DNA from: Maratus speciosus
Lineage: Eukaryota; Arthropoda; Arachnida; Araneae; Salticidae
Reading direction: 5' to 3'
NCBI GenBank assembly: GCA_963932465.1
Contig: OZ010788.1
Coordinates: 199,704,559 to 199,768,558, forward strand
DNA length: 64,000 nt
The notes below the pieces were generated by a model that was given only the letters and a program-made list of their open reading frames with translations, made no database searches and was not told the origin of the DNA. Shown piece after piece: positions 1 to 9,589 of the stretch (within the stretch, counting starts at the first letter, position 1; each line of letters starts with the position of its first letter). Both the position numbers and the translations under genes were made by a program.

Positions 1-99
1 CTATATTGAAGGGAATTCTATCCCAAGAGAAAATGGGTGCAAAACAATTACAAGGACATTATTCTTGAGTTTTTTTTTTGTTGTTTGTTTGTTTTTTAA

Positions 100-830
100 C
101 CATTTGGAAAAATGGTTATTGTCCTCGTCAGGGTAGGAAATCAAAAGCATATCTGAAGCTTTTTATTGGTTGAATCCGCATTTTATTCGTTTTCTGATTG
201 GTCTGTACAGTAATCTGTATTTTCGCTTTACTTTCAACAGAGATGGATACTTCTGTTGCCACTATGACAAAAAAGTAATAAAAACTACAAAAAAAAATTA
301 ATAACTCAGAAGCAAATTGAGATACAGCTTTCAAGCAAATTGCATTTAAAAGTACATTTTTTTCTCTATACGACGGCATAAAAAGTCATATTGTGGGATG
401 TTTACAAGTTTAAGAATGAAATTTCATTTAAAATGGGTCGTCAGATTTCTTGGAAATCTGACGATGAAAAAGCCTTTTCCCGAACAGCCAATGAAATGCT
501 TGGATAATACGTAAGTTTCAGGTGGATAAAAGTAAGTTTCAGGAAATCTGACGGGTCGCAGGCGAGTTTTGTCGCTTGCAATTTTACGTGTAATAACACT
601 ATTAATGTTTAATCCATGGCGTACGCAATGTATGACCAGCTCCGTAGAAGTTTAAAAATTTACGGTACCGAAAATTGTAAAACTGAAATTTCTTTTAAAA
701 TTTGTTCATGATGGGTCCAGGAATGTTAATGTTTAATCTACGGCGTACACAATGTATCATCAACTCCGTGGGATTTTTTATGTCTTAAATTTTAGTCTTC
801 GAAAAAATCTTTTTCCAAATGGTCGTTGTA
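100..830 (+). repeat. Interspersed repeat A, copy 1
   Basis: About 600 bp of this stretch closely matches 14515-15105, starting at the phrase TGGTTATTGTCCTCG and ending near TTTTCCAAATGGTCGTTG. The outer sequences CCATTTGGAAAAA and TTTTCCAAATGG are inverted relative to each other, so the unit may be a terminal-inverted-repeat element. Copy 1 carries about 165 bp (roughly 435-600) that copy 2 lacks. Inside, a block containing TTAATGTTTAATCCATGG occurs twice about 125 bp apart. No coding frame is supported. The part around 220-400 resembles the reverse complement of family C. Confidence 0.7.
439..463. other. Perfect 11-bp stem hairpin in the copy-specific insert
   Basis: CGTCAGATTTC, then a 3-nt loop, then GAAATCTGACG. 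A third GAAATCTGACG follows at about 543. The hairpin lies in the segment that distinguishes repeat A copy 1 from copy 2, so it may mark a separate small insertion. Confidence 0.6.
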
Positions 831-1056
831 ATTTGTTAAATTGCTTTTTTTGGTTTTAAATTAGCACCAAAAAGTACACAAAGATCAGCTATCAATTTCC
901 TTGTTTTTTTTTTTTGTTGTTTTTTGTTTTTTGTCAATCATTGGGAAATGACCATTGTCCGCTTTTATTCTCTATAACCTTAGACCTATATGTGATTATT
1001 TAAAAGACTTGCCCATTCGCCGATTATCTGCGAAAAATAAATTATTTTTTTGCTTT

Positions 1057-1126
1057 CTCGTGTATAAGTCGACCCCTCATTTTCAACTCCCAAATTTTGT
1101 CTAAAATTCTTCGACTTATACACGAG
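1057..1126. mobile_element. Tiny MITE with 16-bp perfect inverted repeats
   Basis: CTCGTGTATAAGTCGA at 1057-1072 is the exact reverse complement of 1111-1126, with a 38-bp AT-rich spacer. The right flank reads TATATATGGTA. The TCGTGTATAAGTCGACC type of end is, from memory, seen in MITEs of many animals. No target-site duplication is certain. Confidence 0.6.
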
Positions 1127-1639
1127 TATATATGGTATTTACAATTGATATTTTACCGATGGACATTACGCAGTCTCAGTACAGCATAGGATTGTTATTC
1201 TCGGATTCTGAATTTTTAAATTAACATAAAACAACATAAAATATATACATAAATCAGTGAAAGAAATAACATTCTCCGTTAGCAAAGAAAATAATAACTA
1301 TCAAAATCGACATAAATAATAATCCGTACACTTAACAGGAGATAATTTTAGGACATTTAAATGTTACGTGGATTCCATTTAAATTGGCGGAGAAATCAGA
1401 ACAACCAATTACAAAAATCTTATTTTTTTAAAAAAGCGTTTAAATTTCTTTTGGTTTCGGCGTGCGTCAATGAAAAAAAAAAAAATGTGCTGTATCTTTG
1501 CCATTCGTGCGAATTTCGGCTTATATCGTTTTGGGGAAATATTCTAGAATGTACATACTCTCGAATTATTTTGAAAAAAATCGATTTTGGGATCTGTCAC
1601 TGTGTTGCTTTTCCCGTTTTTTAGGTGATAAGCCGGTAA

Positions 1640-2290
1640 TAGGAAGGATTTTGAAGGATGAAGGCAAGGAATGAGAAGGATCAGGAAACGCTTTCAGTTT
1701 TCGAAATAAGAAGACGTTCTGATATTTAAATAATACCCCGATCAAAGATATTAAAAGCCGATATTAAAAAAGTTTTTGGACAATCGAAAAATATTCGGAT
1801 TTATACAGAGTGATTCAGAATTAATCGATCAAACTTTAAGGTATTGTAGAGCATACTACAACAAACAATTTTCATATAAGGAACCAGAGTATCGTAATTC
1901 ATTTATTCAGTCAAAAATATAGGGAGTCTTATTCCAAACCGTTTGCTCTACTTTTTTTAAAGTGATGATGCAGTAATAAAATTAAGAAGAATTCTGAAGA
2001 GTGAAATCGATAAGGCAGGAAAAGAGAAGAACCCGGACACGCTTCCAGTTATCGAACTACGGAGACATGCTGAAATTTAAATAATACTCTGATCAAAGAT
2101 ATCAAAAGAGATATCTGATAATCGAAAAATTTTCGGAGTTATACAGGGTGATTCAGAATTGATCGAGAAAACCTTAAGGGGTGGTAGAGCATACTAGAAG
2201 AAACAATTTTTGTATAAGAAACCAGGGTATCGTGATCCATTCATTCAGTCAAAAATGTCATGCCTTTTATTCCAATCCGGATGTTTGTTT
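1640..2290 (+). repeat. Diverged tandem duplication, unit about 338 bp
   Basis: Two head-to-tail blocks share the order: GATCAAAGATAT, then ATCGAAAAAT.TTCGGA, then TATACAG.GTGATTCAGAATT, then TAGAGCATACTA, then ATTCAGTCAAAAAT. The CAGRGTGATTCAG phrase lies at 1806 and 2144. CAGGGTGATTC resembles a mariner-type terminal sequence, so this may be duplicated mariner-end DNA. No transposase frame is visible. Bases 831-1056 and 1127-1639 hold only AT-rich sequence and homopolymer runs. Confidence 0.6.
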
Positions 2291-2460
2291 AAAACTTTAG
2301 CAAAAATTAAGATATAATAATAATAATAAAAAAATCTCACAGAGATTTTTTTCTTTTTTGTGAAATAGAATGATATAATGAGAAGTGTTAGATTTGACCT
2401 CAAGCACATCCAAACAGTACTGAACTAGATGCTCCGTATTTCAAAGTGTAATTAACATTA

Positions 2461-2850
2461 CATATCGCTCACCCGCAAGAAAAGTGACACATCTCGCAAA
2501 AATTCATTTTGCGTTTTATTTCACTAATAGGTCTATCAGAGGTGCGTCTTGCTACACAAACTGTTTCATAACTGCAGTTATATGAAAATCACTTTATTAC
2601 GCTAAATGTCCATTCGTGGCCACAGAACAGGGGTGGATTAGGTGGGAGGTAAAATTACTCAGCCCTCCAAACCTCATCCTACGTCTTCATTCTTAAGGGT
2701 TTTATGCTTTTATGCACGTCTTTATTCCTGCATGCAGAGATAACTGCTGTAATTTCATGCTAAAATAAAATCATGCAAATTTTCTTTTGCCTTTTCTGTG
2801 AAATTTACTTTTGTCGAGATGTGTCACTTTTCTTGCTGGTGAGCGATATG
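2461..2850. mobile_element. Fold-back element with 40-bp inverted repeats
   Basis: The arm at 2461-2500 (CATATCGCTCACC..) is repeated inverted at 2809-2850 (..GGTGAGCGATATGG) with few mismatches, separated by about 310 bp. The shared core is AAGAAAAGTGACACATCTCG. The short frame over the right arm is explained by the inverted repeat and is not taken as a gene. Superfamily unknown. Confidence 0.6.
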
Positions 2851-3274
2851 GTCTCACTGATCGAAGCACTAAACATGTCCAACACTTTTGCTGATGGCAT
2901 TGTATTTTACACAAAGCAGGACAAGCCTTTTGAAAAATTCGTTAAAACATCTTAATTATTTTAAAAGTCATGAACAAAAATCCTGTTTCGGATTGCTGTA
3001 AGATGCCTCTATTTTTGACTGATTAAATGGGTTACTTTCTTGGTTTTATGAGCAGAAATGCTTTGTTGTAGTGTGCTCAAAAATATTGTTATCCGTCTCG
3101 TTTCTCCATATTCTGCTGTGCTTATCTCGCAATTTTTTTTTTTTTTATTTTTTTATTTTTTTACGACTCTCATCTTTTTCGTTACGGTGCTTCGAACAAG
3201 GATAATTTAATTATTAAGATTCAACTTGGCGCAGTATAATATAAATCTGAAAAACATTAAAAACGCCAGAAAAT

Positions 3275-3346
3275 CTAGACTTTAAGCAAACTAGTTTCGG
3301 TAGCATTTAGCGTACCGTCCTCAGTACACTGAGGGCTAAAGTCTAG
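3275..3346. other. Nested inverted repeats: outer stem plus CCTCAGT/ACTGAGG hairpin
   Basis: Outer arms CTAGACTTTAAGC (3275-3287) and GCTAAAGTCTAG (3335-3346) enclose a perfect inner hairpin CCTCAGT-AC-ACTGAGG at 3319-3334. Read on the minus strand it runs CTGAGGACGG ... CTACCGAAACTAG. Similar 'ctgaggacgg...gccgaaacg' phrases occur near some retroelement tails, but that link is inference. Bases 2851-3274 are otherwise featureless. Confidence 0.45.
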
Positions 3347-3454
3347 TTGTTTTAAATTTATATAAGGATAATTTGATTCTAATCACTCTACATTTATTGT
3401 TACTAGTATTTATTAATCACAATGACCCTGGTGCATAAACGAAACCTGCCAAAA

Positions 3455-4450
3455 TCCTTCTATATATAAAAACAAGTTTTGATTTGGAAATGAACCAATG
3501 AAAATCTGCGTAGATATTCCCGGCAGATCCGCATCCAATTTGAATGCTTAAGCATGGCCTTTCTTCGTTAATATTAAAAAAAACTGTTGCTTACAAAAAT
3601 ATGAAAATCGGTAGTATTATAGAGAAATGTTTGATAGACACGCTGATGAAGACAGTTTTCAAATCGAAGAATTATTTTAAGAGATATTTAATGCCAAAGT
3701 TGGACAAAATCGTTCCATTAAAAAAATTTTATAGGAGCAAAAACTGTACATAGGAATTTAATCATTTTTAGATCATTTTATGCGTCATAATTTCCCGGTT
3801 AGGAGACTGCATTTAGTTTTTTTAATTTGACTCATTTTTTGAGGTTTTATTTCTATTTTAAATTCAATTTTTCAGCATTTCGAGAGATATTTTTTAAGTG
3901 TTTTAGAAAATTGTATTAATTTAAACTGTTGCCAACTGTATAAATAGCGCAAACAATAATGCTTGCTTCAAATTAAAAATTTATTTTACACGTAACTATT
4001 ATAAACAGAAAATATAAAAAGCAGGAACTCATTGAAAATTACGTCATAAAAACTATAATTACACGTGAATTTTAAAAGAGAAAGAATATTGTAAAATAAT
4101 AAATTCAGTAACATGCGTTAGAAGTCTTAAATAGGAGAATTTACGTCACATTTACGTCACATTACACTTATTACGTAAAATGAGCAAAAAATAATATTGC
4201 AAAGCAGTTTAAATTTAAAAATTGCGCGAGACATTTATTTGATATTTTAAGATGATCATAATATTTCATTTCTAACAAAATTTTGTGGAAAAGTTTTGTG
4301 GAAATTACGTCAGATTATAATTGTCAGATTCAAATTATAATTCAATCTTCCGAAATCTTTTTAAAGCCGATCAAATTAGCGTGCTGTTGGAGTCTGCGGT
4401 GTGTGAACGGGGGTTGACGAGCGTAGCTCGTAGGGGGCAGAGCCCCCTAG
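3455..4450 (+). mobile_element. Non-autonomous Helitron (family F, copy 1, complete)
   Basis: The 5' end is TCCTTCTATATATAAAAAC preceded by A. The 3' end is GGGGGC-AGA-GCCCCC followed by TAG, giving a terminal CTAG followed by T. A 5' TC, a GC hairpin just before CTRR, and insertion between A and T are the recognised rolling-circle Helitron signature. The 996-bp interior is AT-rich with no RepHel frame; the 69-residue frame at 3544-3753 has no recognisable domain. The 3' region matches 48600-48661 (+) and 31209-31300 (-), and the interior matches 47700-48300. Confidence 0.8.
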
Positions 4451-5136
4451 TAGAATTAAAAAAAGTACTTACTTTAAATCAATAAGACTTAAAATTAACC
4501 CTTTATGTACTGAATTATGATTTCCTGAAAATTTTATCTTCTAAAGCATTTTTTGTGAATTTTTTAAACTACATTAGAAGATTTACATAATCATTTAATA
4601 AATTTTAGAAGGATTGAAGGATTTAGAAGGATTAATTAAATTTGAATTTATAGGGATTTTGTGCAAAATTTACAACCCCACTCAAATCTTTTATTTTAAA
4701 TCTTTTTCTTTGTATTTTGTAGAATTAGGAAATGTATAAATATAATGTTCTTACAATAGAAATATAGAAATATTTCCGAATTGAACACCCCCCCTCCCCC
4801 CCTCTAACGCCAAGAAAACTGAAAAGATGCAAAGGCAAAAGAAATCATCCTTTTAAAAGTATTTTTGTTTTGTCTAACCATTAATGCTTTTGGAACAAGA
4901 TAAAGTAATATATCTATAACTCATTCTAAACTGTATTACTACAACTAATCGATGTGTAAAATGAATTTTATAACGCATTATTTTAATGATACTTATAAGT
5001 ACCGTCAGTAGATAAAAAGTTAAAGTGTCATTCATTTAAATCAAATACTAGGAAAAATTTGTATATTTATTAGTAGATAAAGAGTTAAAGTGTCATTCAT
5101 TTAAATCAAATATTAGCAAAAATTTGTATATTTATC
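4451..5136. other. AT-rich spacer with a 69-bp tandem duplication
   Basis: No gene or RNA is visible. A block beginning AGTAGATAAA.AGTTAAAG and containing GTGTCATTCATTTAAATC is present twice head to tail between about 5007 and 5135, differing at a few bases. The C-rich run near 4788 is low complexity. Confidence 0.5.
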
Positions 5137-5440
5137 TAACCTTTAACTGATATTATCGGTCTCACAGACGGGTGCTTTTTTCAATTTTCACAGTTTAACT
5201 TGCAAATTTCAGTTTATTTACAAACACTACTGAAATTTTGTTTCGTTTGGAACTTTAATACTAACATCACAGACTTTTGAATAGGCGAATTTTAATTACA
5301 ATACTCCTATACAAAAAGTTTAGTACAAAAATAATATCCTATGAGTTAACCGCGGTTTTTATTCATCTTTCGATGGACCGGTCTCACAGACCGCTTCACA
5401 CTAGTTATGTGACAATTTCTGTGACATCGGTTAAAGGTTA
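5137..5440. mobile_element. MITE with TAACCTTTAAC ends, piggyBac-like
   Basis: TAACCTTTAACTGAT (5137-5151) pairs with ATCGGTTAAAGGTTA (5426-5440) with one mismatch. A second inverted phrase, GGTCTCACAGAC, occurs near each end (5158 and 5380). TTAA-type sequence at the tips suggests piggyBac mobilisation, but exact TTAA duplications are not preserved. Non-coding, 304 bp. Confidence 0.5.
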
Positions 5441-5539
5441 AGTATGAAAATTCCGAAAGTTTTTCATTATGTTTTCACTTTATATTCATCTACCCAGCTC
5501 ACTACCCAGTACAGTGTGTAGAGGCCAAAATTACAATCC

Positions 5540-5758
5540 TAGATATTTATTCACCAAGTCCTTTATGGGATCAACGCTGTAAATTGGGCTAGTCGTTCCA
5601 AACCATTCGAGTCCTCAGCCACCATTATCCAAAAATGTTCTTCTAACCTTGATCTTGATTTTTGGGAAGCTTACCATATCATTAAAAATTCTCACTCTTT
5701 AGTCAATGACTTATCTAGTACTCCAGATTTTACAAGTATTTGGAAAGCATTAATTTAA
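5540..5758 (+). pseudogene. Penelope-like retroelement, C-terminal GIY-YIG tail fragment
   Basis: An open frame of about 70 codons ends at the TAA at 5756-5758. It reads VNWASRSKPF, then LDLDFWEAYHIIKN, then LVNDLSSTPDF and SIWKALI. An I/VDW..A.. motif followed by an EAYHI-type helix and an Asn/Asp-rich tail is the layout I know from the distal part of Penelope-like GIY-YIG endonucleases. The reverse transcriptase part is missing upstream. Part of 5480-5610 is also related to 17200-17300. Alternative: a fragment of another retroelement. Moderate to low certainty. Confidence 0.4.
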
Positions 5759-5839
5759 TTTCCTCCTTTTTGGTTTCTTTTTCTCTCCTTCTCCGGTAGA
5801 TGTCGCTACTTGTCCACCCAGTCTTTTCCACTGCTTCTC

Positions 5840-5915
5840 TCTCATTGGTTGTTTTTGGCGCTTTCCCTACCCGCATAGGGTATATAAGGCAGCGCGTCTG
5901 TGTCTATCACTTTGA
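5840..5915 (+). promoter_or_regulatory. TATA-type Pol II promoter-like block
   Basis: TATATAAG at 5881-5888 has an inverted CCAAT (ATTGG) about 37 bases upstream and an initiator-like TATCACTTTG about 25-30 bases downstream, in a locally GC-richer stretch. It sits just after the Penelope-like tail. Penelope elements carry promoter-bearing pseudo-LTRs, so it may be the element's own promoter; a solo-LTR promoter is the alternative. Confidence 0.4.
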
Positions 5916-6582
5916 TGCTATAGTTATAGTTATTTTTGAAGTTGTTGTTTAATTTTTTTTTAGCATTTAATTTTAATCTTAACTTGTCCCCATTTTCGAT
6001 CTCTGTCAATTCCAACATGCAATTTGCACTAGCGGTGTTCTCTTGATGTCTAGTAACACAAAGCCTTTTTCAAGGCTGAACGGTTTGTGTGAAAGCCGGG
6101 AGATCCGCGACACGTAATGCGCACTAGGCTTGACATCAAAATTAGTGAGCTATGTAGCCCCCCCTTTTTTTTATATAAGTTCTTAGAGAGGTTAGATAGG
6201 CTTGGCTACCTTATGCTATAACTTTCTGTGCTCGTTGGTACCCTACTATCTTTGCATTTTCCGTTTTTTGCCGACGCCAGTTGGTGAAGTGACATCGAAG
6301 TATAGGGCAACCAAAAAATTCTTGGATGCCCTATGCGCCCCTTTTTCCTAGAGGTTATATTTAACCTCGTGCTTTCAACTCTGGAATGGCCCTCGGGACT
6401 CCACCAGAGCTTCCAAATTATACTTTTAGGCCGTGCATTGTTTCGAAATTCACTCAAGTTCGTACTCATATTTAGTTGGAGGTTACGCGCGGCGGCGTTG
6501 CACGCCGCGTTGGCACTCCTTAAGCACCGCGATGTCATGTCATTGATGCTATACATAAACTTTCTTTTAGTCTCTTACTTCC
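5916..6582. other. GC-richer unrecognised segment with CpG hairpin
   Basis: This stretch is less AT-rich than its surroundings. Overlapping frames of about 115 residues exist on both strands (6206-6556 minus, 6333-6674 plus), but neither shows a known domain and they overlap antisense, so neither is called. GCGGCG-TTGCA-CGCCGC near 6488-6508 forms a strong hairpin. It could be the 5' part of the Penelope-like element or an unrelated repeat. Confidence 0.35.
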
Positions 6583-6716
6583 TTTTTTACTTTCTTCTAT
6601 CTTTACAAGAAGAAAGTATTGGTTTCATGAAAATTTTCGAATTCCAGTTTTCGACGGATTTACACCTTTTATGAGTCAGAGATTCCAAAAAACATGTTTT
6701 TACAAAATGTCTGTCT

Positions 6717-6768
6717 GTGAGTCTGTCTGTCTGTCCGTCTGTCTGTCCGTCTGTCTGTCTGTATGTGA
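6717..6768 (+). repeat. (CTGT/CCGT)n simple repeat inside the HINE-like element
   Basis: Tetranucleotide run of GTCTGTCTGTCC type separating the unique head from the tandem core. Short CAGA-type remnants sit at the same place in the copies at 20755 and 26955. Comparable runs also occur in family E (11970, 17750, 34620) and at 45635. Confidence 0.85.
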
Positions 6769-6883
6769 CACAAATTTTGTGGGCGCTGTATCTCAAGAAC
6801 TAATGCACGAAATTTCACAAAACTTCATATTTAGTTAGACCTTGACATTAACTGGAACTGATTAGTTTTTGGTGAAAATCTCC

Positions 6884-7600
6884 CAACAGGTGGCGCTGCT
6901 ATGCGGCATTTTTAACGATTTCTGCAATAGCTGTATCTCAAGAACTACTGTACGGATTTTCATAAAACTTCAGATTCAGTTAGTACAGGATATAGTTTGG
7001 TGCTGATTATTTTTTTGTGAAAATCGCCCAACAGGTGGCGCTGGTATGCTGCATTGTTCATGATTATCGCAATAGCTCTAACTCAAGAAAAAATGCACGA
7101 ATTTTCATCAAACTTCAGATTCAGTTAGTCCCTGATATAAATTAGTGCTGCTTAATTTTTGGTGCAAATCGCCCAACAGGTGGCGCTGCGGTGCTGCATT
7201 TTTCACGATTTCCACAAGAGCTGTATCTCAAGAACTATTGCACGGATTTTCATCAAACTTCAGATTTAGTTAGTCCTTGACATGAATTGATGTATAAATT
7301 AGTGCTGTTTAATTTTTGGTGTAAATCGCTCAACAGGTGGCGCTGCTATGCTGTATTTTTTGCGATTTCCGCAATAGCTTTATCTCAAGAACTAATGCTT
7401 GGAATTTCAACATACTTCAGTTTCAGGTATACCTTGATATCGTTTAGTGCTGTTTACTTTTGGTGTAAATCGCTCAACAGGTGGCGCTGCTATGCTATAT
7501 TTTTTTCAGAATTCCCGCTATAGCTCTATCTCAAGAACTAATGCACGAATCTTCATCCAACTTCAAATTCAGATATACTTTGATGTGAATTGGTGCTAAA
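6884..7600 (+). repeat. 145-bp tandem array with CTCF-like motif per unit
   Basis: AACAGGTGGCGCTGS lies at 6885, 7030, 7175, 7332 and 7476, so spacing is 145, 145, 157 and 144 bp. Each unit continues TGCATTTTT.ACGATTTC, then ATCTCAAGAACTA.TGCACG, then GATTTTCATCAAACTTCAG. The spacing is close to a nucleosome core length. AGGTGGCGCTG resembles the CTCF core consensus of vertebrates and Drosophila; binding is inference. Confidence 0.85.
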
Positions 7601-7685
7601 TCGTTGTTATTTCTTGTACTATTTAAATGATTTAGTTGACGTGATTTATATAGAAGAAAGTTTTGTGATGGCCACAACATACTAG

Positions 7686-8400
7686 TTTATTTTTATGTGA
7701 GCTCTTTTCCCATCCATTCCCCAGTCAGATTTTTTACTTTTATGCCCTCACTGCTACCAGCTATGAATTTTGCTTAGCCATTTAACCTGCACAATCTTAT
7801 GTGACGGGGATGTGGGGCAAGTGGCCTCGGGCTCCTCGGCCAAATCGTCTAGAATCCAGAATCTATCACTTTGCTCAGCCTTGCTTTTTCTAGCACGCTG
7901 TTCTTTTTTCCCTATCTTGCACTCGCTGTAGATTCGAAACAGCTGTTTGCTGCTTTTCACGCATTATTTGTGCATTTTAAACATTGGTTTACTGCTTTTT
8001 AACATTCGAGTACCGTTTGCTTCTTATCTCTTCGTATCTCTGCTGAGAAGTGGGTACAGCAGAATGATCCCAAGACCTTAAAAGAATGCGTCAGCGGGTG
8101 AAACTCGCCTCTCAGTCCACCGTGACTGTATAATCACAAGTATTGGCTCTCAGAGGAGCCCATTACTGAAATTTACATATAGAGTCACTTTAGAATGGAT
8201 GACATTATTTTCGTCAGACCTCGAGTATTTACATATACAAAAGATTGCGTAGTTTTTGTTTTTTTATTTTTTAGCCAACGATATGCTATTTCTTTCTACC
8301 AGCAATTAAAAAGTCATCTCTAAAAAATAACGTTCCTTTGTATAAGTCAGCCGTAAAACAAAGCAGATGTATCATTGTACGGTTAAATACTCTACTACAA
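7686..8400. other. Unrecognised segment with M-type repeat
   Basis: Bases 8030-8240 match 17330-17550 (phrases CTGAGAAGTGGGTACA and CATTACTGAAATTTACAT). A 68-residue minus-strand frame at 7754-7960 (with SDRFWILDDLAEEP) has no domain I recognise; it lies in less AT-rich DNA and could be a fragment of a repeat-borne protein, but I do not call it. Near 8270 there is a partial duplicate of the family C start (ATGCTATTTCTTTCT). Confidence 0.4.
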
Positions 8401-8401
8401 T

Positions 8402-9433
8402 TTTTAGCCCCCGGTACGGTATGCTATTTCTTTCTCCCAGCTTATTTTGTGTAGTCTCCAAAAAATAATGTTACCTTACAGAAGCCACAAAGCAGTACGA
8501 TTAAATACTCTACAGCAATTTTTTAAACTTCCACATCGCATATTTCCAATTTTTATACCGTCGTATTCGGAAAAAAAAGTTCTTTTAAATGCATTTTGTT
8601 TGAAAACTGTATATTCATTTATTTTTGAAATATTAGTTTTTTTGTAGTATTTAGAGCCATTTGCTTAATATTGGCAACGGAAGTACTCCATTTCTGTAAA
8701 AAGTAAAGGAAAAATAGTTCTAAAATAGTAATTACATATTTTTGTTGCCATTTTCTCATAACAACTGAAAGAAAATGTAATTAAAATACGTGCTATTTTG
8801 AAAAAAAAAAAAAAAAACATAAACGAATGATTTCTGTTAAAACAATGGAGCTATTATAAACTATATTTAATTTTAAGCATCTATGAATCATTAGATAGCC
8901 TTTTTTTGTCGATTTTCTTGAATGCCGACATATTTTTGCTGCATTTGTGCTTTATTTCGCGATAGTCATGTGCTTTGCATGCTTTACCGTAGATGTTTAA
9001 GAGTAGATCGTAAATGTGAAATTCTTAAGCGGGTGCCAATGACGTCATTTTACATAAAATAAAACGTGTGCTTTAAGTCTTAAAACTGAAATATGCTTTG
9101 TACTGCAGTAGAGTCCCGCTTAACCGAGTTATTTTCTTCTGATGGACTGGTGGCTTCTATTGTTATGAAACAGCCATTACAAATGAAGTGTTAGGTGAAG
9201 ATGAAAGAGCAGCCATATTTTAAAAAAAAATTAGGGCCATTTCCCCCCCCCCATTCTGACCAGAAAATCAGAGTTCTAACTTTCTACGGCTGCTCTTTCA
9301 TCTTCACCTAACACTTCATTTGTAATGGCTGTTTCATAATAATAGAAGCCACCAGTCTATCAGAAGAAAGTGAAGTAATGGAAATGCCGGGGGCGATACT
9401 AAATTCTGAAAAATCAGAATTCCTGTCCTCTAG
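8402..9433 (+). mobile_element. Helitron-like family C, copy 1
   Basis: The 3' end has AATTCTG-AAAAAT-CAGAATT (perfect 7-bp stem, 9402-9421), then CCTGTCCT and a terminal CTAG (9430-9433). A hairpin about 8-10 nt before CTRR is the canonical Helitron 3' terminus. The 5' region starts AGCCCCCGGTACGGTATGC. The exact 5' end is uncertain because no clear TC is seen. Sister copies: 9590-10279, 16208-17117 and 36617-37095 (minus). No coding frame. This copy contains a fold-back insert at 9140-9370. Confidence 0.65.
9107..9370. mobile_element. Fold-back pogo-type MITE (family P) inside C copy 1
   Basis: The tip CAGTAGAGTCCCGCTTAACC begins at 9107. From 9137 an arm of about 90 bp (CTGATGGACTGGTGGC ... 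GAAAGAGCAGCC) is repeated inverted at 9281-9366, around a G/C-tract spacer. The same arms occur at 16915-17000 (with the opposite tip, CGGACTCTACTG, at 17042-17053), 36690-36780 and 50730-50840. CAGTAGAGTCC tips resemble Tigger/pogo ends. Boundaries are incomplete in every copy. Confidence 0.55.
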
Positions 9434-9589
9434 CATTCTATTTTCCTAGATTAAGAAATATTTGTCTTTTTTAGAGTGTGGGGCACATGTGAAAAATTTT
9501 AACCATTGTTTAAAATGATCATAAATTTGGAAAATTCCTCATACATAAATAAATAAAAGATAATTAAAAGAAAATAATATGAATTGGTT

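Larger units (their letters stand above)
6583..7685 (+). mobile_element. HINE-like (Helentron-derived) element, copy 1
   Basis: The 5' end TTTTTTACTTTCTTCTAT is echoed inverted near the 3' end as ATAGAAGAAAGT (subterminal inverted repeats). After that come TTGTG-ATGGC-CACAA (hairpin) and a terminal ACTAG followed by T. Between lie a unique 5' head, a CTGT/CCGT simple repeat and five units of about 145 bp. Subterminal inverted repeats, central tandem repeats and a 3' hairpin match the layout of Drosophila DINE-1/HINE elements. No protein is encoded. Related copies lie at 19991-20908, 26045-27147 and 57132-58099, with a 3' fragment at 25690-25758. Confidence 0.75.

Noticed and set aside
6020..6130. 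Possible hammerhead ribozyme downstream of the Penelope-like tail
   Set aside because: ACACAAA/TTTGTGT and AGCCT/AGGCT stems and a GAAA are present, but no CTGANGA core in the right place.
6206..6674. Two antisense frames of about 115 residues
   Set aside because: Mutually overlapping, no recognisable domain, and the plus frame runs into the HINE-like element. Described only as an unrecognised GC-richer block.
6717..7600. Tandem spaced repeats that might suggest a CRISPR array
   Set aside because: Units are 145 bp and homologous throughout, with no short repeat and unique spacer pattern, in a eukaryotic setting.
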